Source: Gnetum montanum (Eukaryota > Streptophyta > Gnetopsida > Gnetales > Gnetaceae). Taken from it: DNA of 64,000 nucleotides. Of the stretch, positions 58,576 to 64,000 are shown in pieces; the stretch's first letter is position 1; every line of letters starts with the position of its first letter. The notes beneath the pieces were generated by a model. That model searched no databases and had not been told where the DNA came from. It saw only the letters and a program-made list of their open reading frames with translations. The position numbers were made by a program, and so were the translations under genes. Location of the stretch: assembly GCA_015680685.1 (NCBI GenBank), contig MNCI01020454.1, forward strand, positions 273,706-337,705, given 5' to 3'.

Positions 58576-59050
58576 ATTATTGGTCCCTTTTCGATCTACT
58601 ATAGTGAGATTGAATTCCTACAAAATCACAAGCCATCATATAACATGAGCACTCACCATTGGCTTATTCATGAGGTAGAAAATTGCACTATGGTCCATAT
58701 GTACAAACGCTTTGTAACCAAGAACATAGTATGTAAACTTTTCTAGAACATAAACCACTACCATTAATTATTTCTCTATGGTGGTGTAATTTTACTATGC
58801 TCCCACAATGCTTCAACTTGCACAATGGATATAATATCGATGTTTCTTATTGTCCATCTACATGAGCACTACTCAAAAAGCATTGTTAGATGCATTTTTC
58901 ATGATATGGAATGGTTTTGACTAATCTAGTACTCATAGGATTAGTGTTTACACTAGTTTCTCCTTTAATTGTTGAAATGTGTATTCACATTCCTTGGTTT
59001 AAATGAAAGGTGCATATTTCTTTGTAAATTCTACCAACGGCTTTGCAATC
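58550..59050 (-). pseudogene. Athila-like RNase H
   Basis: Pieces read KPFHIMKNASNNAF, VVVYVLEKFTYYVLGYKAFV, HMDHSAIFYLMNKP and EFNLTIVDRKGTNN, matching gypsy RNase H in order. The first catalytic aspartate (usually DAS) reads NAS. Several stops. Confidence 0.75.
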
Positions 59051-59760
59051 TTAGAGAAATTCTCAATAAATTGTCAATAGTAACCAACATGTCCAAGGAA
59101 TGATTGAACATCTTTAATGGTCTCTAGTTGACGTGTTATTCCTTGGATGACACTTATCTTTTTTGGGTCTATCTCAATCCTGTTTTGCAAAATTTGGTGC
59201 CCTAGAAAAATGTCTTCTTAGACCATGAGATGGATCTTTTGCTAGTTGATCAATAGGTATGTCTCTACACATCTCTTTAGCACTTACTCAAGTCAATCCA
59301 AGGCTTGCTTAAAGGTATCTCCATAAGTGGAAAAGTCATCCATGAAGACTTTAACACCACAATCAATTTGCTGTTAAAAGATACTAAGGACCAAGCATTG
59401 AAATGTTGTAGGGGCATTGCATAGACTGAATGGCATCTTACAGTATGAAAAATTCCCCCAAGGACTCGTGAATGTTGTCTTACCCTAATATTTGGGTGTA
59501 ATTTGGATTTAGTTATAGCCACTATAACCATCCAAAAAGCTATAATAACAATTCCCAAATATGGTATCTAATACTTGATCCACAAATGGTAAAGGAAAGT
59601 GATCCTTAAATGTTGTCATATTTAATATCCTAATGTCGATGCAGACCCACCATTTTCCAGTCTTCTTCAGTATAATTACAAGTGGGCTAACCAACTCACT
59701 ATCTATGATCAGATAGATGAACCCCTCCTTAAGGAGTTGCTATATTTCCTCCTTGATGAT
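59050..59760 (-). pseudogene. Athila-like reverse transcriptase
   Basis: Two overlapping open pieces: 59509-59694 (SPLVIILKKTGKWWVCIDIR, then NCYYSFLDGYSGYN) and 59277-59558. The catalytic FMDDF motif is at 59329-59346 and FLGHQI-like sequence follows. Motifs are in the usual order and the DD pair is kept, but stops and a frame change between pieces disable it. Confidence 0.9.
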
Positions 59761-60198
59761 TTGCTTTAATTTAGGATTCAACCACCTCTGTGGCTCCCTT
59801 CTAGGCTTCATGGCCAAGTTGATGTAGATGTGATGCTGGCATATCCTTGGAATGATTCCTGTTAGCTTAGGATATGACCAATAAAAAGCTATTTACCATT
59901 TATTCACCACTTTCAACAACTTTTCTTTTTATTCAGGAGCAAGTTTGGCATTAATGGTGAACAATTTACCATTTTTTTAAAATGCATACTCTATATTGGT
60001 CGGTAAATTTTTAAGCTCTAAGGGATCCTATTTGAAGTGATCAGGGATTTCCAAATCTCCCTAATAGGTATTATCATCCTCATTAGAGAGTTTGGAATGA
60101 ACGTATTCAATTTTTTCCATGCCTTCAACTTATGCACAAGTTAAACTCTTATTTGGTTCCATGCATATTGTGCTACTATCTAAATTAGCCATCAGCCA

Positions 60199-60720
60199 TT
60201 AGGTGCCTTCCTGCTTTATGGCTATTGCATATAGACACCTTTTTATGTTAGTTTCTTGTGCACATTGATTATATGCCTTAATATTGGTGCTCTTGATGGA
60301 CCAAATCTTTTGCATGAAATTGCACCCATTATCACTATACGCAATGCATGGAATATTCTTCTTCTCAATTTTTCCTAGCTTATTTTCCTTGGATATTTCT
60401 AAAGATAGGTCTCTTATACCCATTCATGTGGTGACCATGCTTAACCAAGCCCTTCCCATAATGATGGGAAAGTCACTTTTGTTTTTGTTCACCTTGATTA
60501 CCAAAAAATTAGTATGATAGAACCACCCACAAACTATGGTTACAATGTCCTCTACTAACCCCAAAGGGATAGTAATTGATTGATCTGCTAATTCTACATG
60601 GATGTTGCTCTTCTTAAGAGGTGGTAGGTTCTAGGCCTTGTACATGTCATGGAAGATGAGGTTAACTCCAAAACTAGAGTTAAGAAGAGCTTTGCATAGC
60701 TCTTGTCTAACAATCTATAG
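60199..60720 (-). pseudogene. Athila-like aspartic protease
   Basis: It reads LLNSSFGVNLIFHDMYKA, then LPPLKKSNIHVELADQSITI, PLGLVEDI, VIKVNKNKSDFPIIMGRAWL. This matches the retropepsin-like domain of Athila and Tat elements, with the flap and GRxWL element present. The expected LxDSG active site reads LLNSS, so the catalytic aspartate is lost. The open tail (60199-60423) continues to a linker. Confidence 0.8.
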
Positions 60721-60899
60721 ATAAATGAGTGGACTTCCTAGGTTAGATCTTTTTGTAGGAAGATTTTGGACCTTGATCCAATAAGAAACAACATGGGTTA
60801 ACATTATAGTGTGAATCCTAGGTGGCACTTACTTTGAAGGGCACTCAAAGGTATTTGATACAGAGGATAAGGGTGTTGGAGATGCAGAATGATCAACTA

Positions 60900-63249
60900 G
60901 AGTAGGTTGTGAGGGTTGGAGAGGACTGCTAGACTAGAAGAAAGGTCATTTCCTTGATGAATTATCTAGACCACTTGGTTGAAAAACTAGTTGTGAGTGT
61001 ACAATCCTTGTAGCATTTCATTGTTGTGACTGTGGAGGAATCTCACCCTACATAGATGGAGCAAGAGGTAATTAGGTTGAAGATGGATGTGTAGGTGTAG
61101 AGGGATGTGGAGGATGATAAGGATATGAATATGGGTTTTCCCCTTGAGTAGATAGTGAATGTATTTCATGGTACTATGGAGGGTAATAGTGATGCTGGAA
61201 TGATGCATGACTCAAGAACTCCTATGGGAGATGGGCTACTGAACATAGTACCCATATGAATCTAGTTGCCTATAAGGATACTACTACCTTGGTGGTGGCA
61301 TTCCCCACAACTGTGGTTGGTACCACTATTGGTATTTTTCATAGGATTGTGAAGGAGTTCCACTAAGGTAGTAAGCTTCTTGTTGTTGGTGGAACTATCT
61401 TAGATTGCCTAGAGGGTAAGGTAATCATCTTGGATCTTGCCTTCATGCTAGGTGAGGATTTAATGCATATACTTCAAACTCTTGTAAGTGTGACACTACA
61501 AGGAAACATCCCTTTGGATGTTCATATTGGCATATGTCACATTTAGTTTCATAATCATAGTTAGACTCCACAACTTCCTCTACTATAGTAGCTTTTCTGT
61601 TACCTCTTTGGTAGGCAGGTTTAACTTCTTTTTACCTCTTGAAATTATGATCACTATTTTTCTTTTTGGATTCTTCAGCAATCTTTAACAAAATTTGGAA
61701 ATTTTCATCTAAACAGTTCCATAACTTGTCAATGTTGGCCAAAATATCAGAAATAGATTTTTGGATGGGCAAGGTCTTTCTATTCACCACTTCATTAAGT
61801 GGTGTCTCCTCATCATCACAAAATTGGACCTCTCATTTTTTGATGGATGAGTCCCTATTATACTCTTTAGCACTTTCCCTTTTTCATAGCTCACCTTCTT
61901 CTTTTGCTTCTTGCTCAATTAACCTTTGGATCAAATGAGCTTTCATTTTAGACATCTTCCTTGGGCATGCACCCCAAGGGTTCTTCTTGTTTCTACTCTA
62001 AGCCCATTTATGATGTGGCAAAGTTGTTCCCTCTGAGAGTAACCATCGCTAGGACATTGATGTAGGAGTGAATAGTATCATCCCATGGCAATATCCAAGG
62101 GTTCATGTGCTCCTTGTTTCTAGCCTTGGATTTGCCTTCTTAGATTAGACACTCTGGAGTATGTCTGGTATTTATCATTGAATAGCTCTAACATGGTACT
62201 CCATCTTTGGATAAATTTTGGTTCCAAGGACCAGTACCAACTTTTAGCTTCCTTAAATGACTATCCTTGAAAAAAGCTTGAGTTTTTGCCATTCATTCTC
62301 TATGTTCAAAAGCTTGTAGATGTGTTTGTAGATTATAATTTTATCCACCCTTAGATGTTGGAACATTGTTCATGTCTATCCACTTGATTTGACTATCCTT
62401 CATATGTCTAGTTTGGATTTTTACTATCTTTGCAATGTTGAGCATACTTTGAATCACTAATAAAGGTTCATCATCATTGCTGCGTTGATGATGTTGATGA
62501 TGGTTTCGGCCACCCTTTTGATTTTGGTGGCCTTCATGGTCATTGTTATTTCATCAATCACCTTCCTCATGGTTGTTTTGATAGTGGCTTCCATGAGAAC
62601 CATCAGATGAAGAGGAATGTTCAGAATTGGATGAAGAGGAAGGTGGACCTCCACTACCACCATGGTGTCTACCACCACTCTTATGCTTATTATGATCATC
62701 ATCCTTAGATTCCTTGTTATTGCGATGTTTACCTAAGTCTCTACCTTGGCTATCACTCTTTCCTAACCCCAATTTATGAATATTTGATCATAGGATCAGG
62801 TGTACACCCTCAGGATCAATATCAAGGGGTGGAGAATTTTCATGTTGACAACTTCCAAGGGAGGATCCTCATTGTCTTCTTGATCTAGTAGGAACAAGGG
62901 GTTAGTGTAATGTTTCCCCTTTGTAGCTTCATGGAGTTTCTCCTAACGTTTATCTCTCTTACATTTTTTTTAGTGGAACATTAGTTTAGAGTGTCGTATC
63001 CATCCATAATGTATTCTTCATGAAGATATACTATGTCCAACTTTTTAAGAGTTTTACATACCATCTCTAGCATAGATCGATTGGGGGGAAAGATGAAATT
63101 ACCCTTCATATCATGCCATTACATCTATTCATCTTGATATAGGATGAAGGTGAAATTTAGCACAATCTCATTTAGATGAGTGTATACCACATTGCATTCT
63201 TGTGGGGCTGATGGTTTGGTATCTTTTGGCTTGCAAGAAGAAGAAGACA
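60900..63249 (-). pseudogene. Athila-like gag region
   Basis: The start is MSSSSCKPKDTKPSAPQECN (ATG at 63247-63249), about 140 bases inside the primer binding site. An early part reads GNFIFPPNRSMLEMVCKTLK. The middle has a low-complexity, highly charged segment at 62554-62772 (HKSGGRHHGGSGGPPSSSSN), followed by a capsid-like region (AFEHREW-type and ILPWDDTIHSYINVLAMV) and a decayed cysteine-containing stretch (VTYANMNIQRD). The exact C-terminal limit is uncertain because of many stops. Confidence 0.65.
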
Positions 63250-63374
63250 TTTTTATGTTAGTGTGCTTTATAATTTTTATGTATAATGGGAATGATATTG
63301 ACCTTAGGTTCATACAATGATATTAATGATATTCACTTAAATCTCAATAGCACACATTCCACAAACAAAGGTCA

Positions 63375-63388
63375 TGGCAACGATGCCA
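63375..63388 (-). other. Primer binding site of the Athila-like element
   Basis: The minus strand reads TGGCATCGTTGCCA starting four bases after the LTR end at 63393. It resembles the TGGCGCCGTTGCC site usual in Athila elements, with one CG replaced by AT. Confidence 0.8.
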
Positions 63389-63392
63389 ATGA

Positions 63393-64000
63393 TGAGCAGC
63401 AAGGTACCCCTACACCCAGCTATACGAATCACAAAGCATTCACGTGCAATCCAGTTAAATTCCATGGACTTTGTTATTTCTAGTACACTAGCTCTTTTGG
63501 AAGTGAATCTAGCCTTAAGGTCAATTGTTGTCTTCGCAATTACACTTGTGACATTCATTGCTATAGTTAAGTGTAACTGAGGCATTCAATTTTTATCATT
63601 TTTTATGTTTTATAGTTGGGTGATTGAATTGTAGATAAAAATGGATTTATTTAACTAATCTAATTAACTAATCAACTAATCATTTTACTAATCCTAACAT
63701 AAGTATCCATTTCCACTTTCTGTACACATCTTGAATCCATGTATTTGCTGTTGGTTAACCAAGCACTACACTACTAAGCATACTAAGCAATAATGCTATT
63801 GGGATTACCAAGCGAATACATGTTATGCTTGAAGTGGTCATAGTTATGTGTGTACTCTATTTTGCCTAATTACCTCATTAATGTAATAATTGAAAAATAT
63901 TTAATAAATAATTGAAAGCATTTAATAAATAATTGAAAAAAAATAAATGTTTGAATAAAATAGCTAATTTATCCAAAGTGCTACAAGGTTTATCAAAAAA
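63393..64000 (-). repeat. 5' LTR of the Athila-like element (partial, runs off the window)
   Basis: It matches 51175-51785 nearly throughout. On the minus strand it ends ...GCTCA before the primer binding site. The remainder lies beyond position 64000. Confidence 0.85.

Larger units (their letters stand above)
51175..64000 (-). mobile_element. Athila-like Ty3/gypsy element, minus strand, 5' LTR runs off the window
   Basis: Direct repeats begin at 51175 and 63393 and can be compared for about 610 bases up to the window end. Between them, on the minus strand from right to left, lie a primer binding site, gag, protease, RT, RNase H, integrase, non-coding DNA and a further long ORF. The primer site TGGCATCGTTGCCA and the extra ORF downstream of integrase are typical of Athila-type elements. 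Every domain has in-frame stops. It sits at the end of the pol remnant 47575-51174. Confidence 0.85.

Noticed and set aside
63286-63585. ORFs on both strands at the right LTR, also at 51149-51371
   Set aside because: They are LTR copies, overlapping on both strands with no domain.
1-64000. tRNA, rRNA or other structured RNA genes
   Set aside because: I saw no cloverleaf A/B box pairs or rRNA-like segments on either strand; the only tRNA-related sequences are short primer binding sites.

Overview
This 64 kb window looks like intergenic DNA from a large, AT-rich plant genome. The evidence is Ty3/gypsy LTR retrotransposons of plant-specific lineages (chromovirus, Tat-like, Athila-like), some 11 kb of degenerate repeats built on the plant telomere heptamer TTTAGGG, and no recognisable intact host gene. 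A gymnosperm or another giant-genome plant fits, but the species cannot be read from the sequence. There are two ambiguous bases (879 and 56984). Almost every reading frame is broken, and nearly every recognisable element is an old, decayed copy.

Layout. 1-1395: 3' end of a plus-strand chromovirus (integrase, chromodomain-like tail, truncated LTR). 1396-1691: a short TTTAGGG-like array. 1692-36434: a large plus-strand Tat-like element whose 5' LTR carries a complete second element and whose interior is split by others. The second element (2812-13232) is a non-autonomous LTR retrotransposon with 2.1 kb LTRs, only Gag and protease, and a perfect 5-bp target duplication. The Tat-like gag remnant (14551-15880) is followed by a minus-strand chromovirus (15905-25491) of the same family as the one at the left edge. 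That chromovirus is itself interrupted by about 4 kb of unrelated DNA (20640-24960) holding a 45-bp minisatellite and a decayed plus-strand gene. 25492-31500 is poorly explained DNA with tandem repeats. 31540-36434 is the Tat-like pol remnant (RT core missing, two RNase H domains, integrase), 3' UTR, polypurine tract and a 3' LTR cut off by the array.

36435-47574 is an 11 kb degenerate TTTAGGG-type array. 47575-51174 is a plus-strand pol remnant with an RNase H domain upstream of the reverse transcriptase. 51175-64000 is most of a minus-strand Athila-like element (3' LTR, downstream env-position ORF, integrase, RNase H, RT, protease, gag, primer binding site, part of the 5' LTR).

How the parts relate. 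The non-autonomous element shares Gag homology, a polypurine-tract motif and LTR-start sequence with the Tat-like element it landed in, so a Tat-like family probably supplied its polymerase and integrase. The second Tat-like LTR (35239-36434) serves as an in-window empty site that confirms the insertion boundaries. The nonsense mutations in the non-autonomous Gag frame are mostly TAG with no frameshift over 2.9 kb, which suggests decay through deamination of methylated cytosines. The chief puzzles are the origin of the long array, the array junctions that cut two different LTRs, and the gene-like fragments at 22-29 kb.
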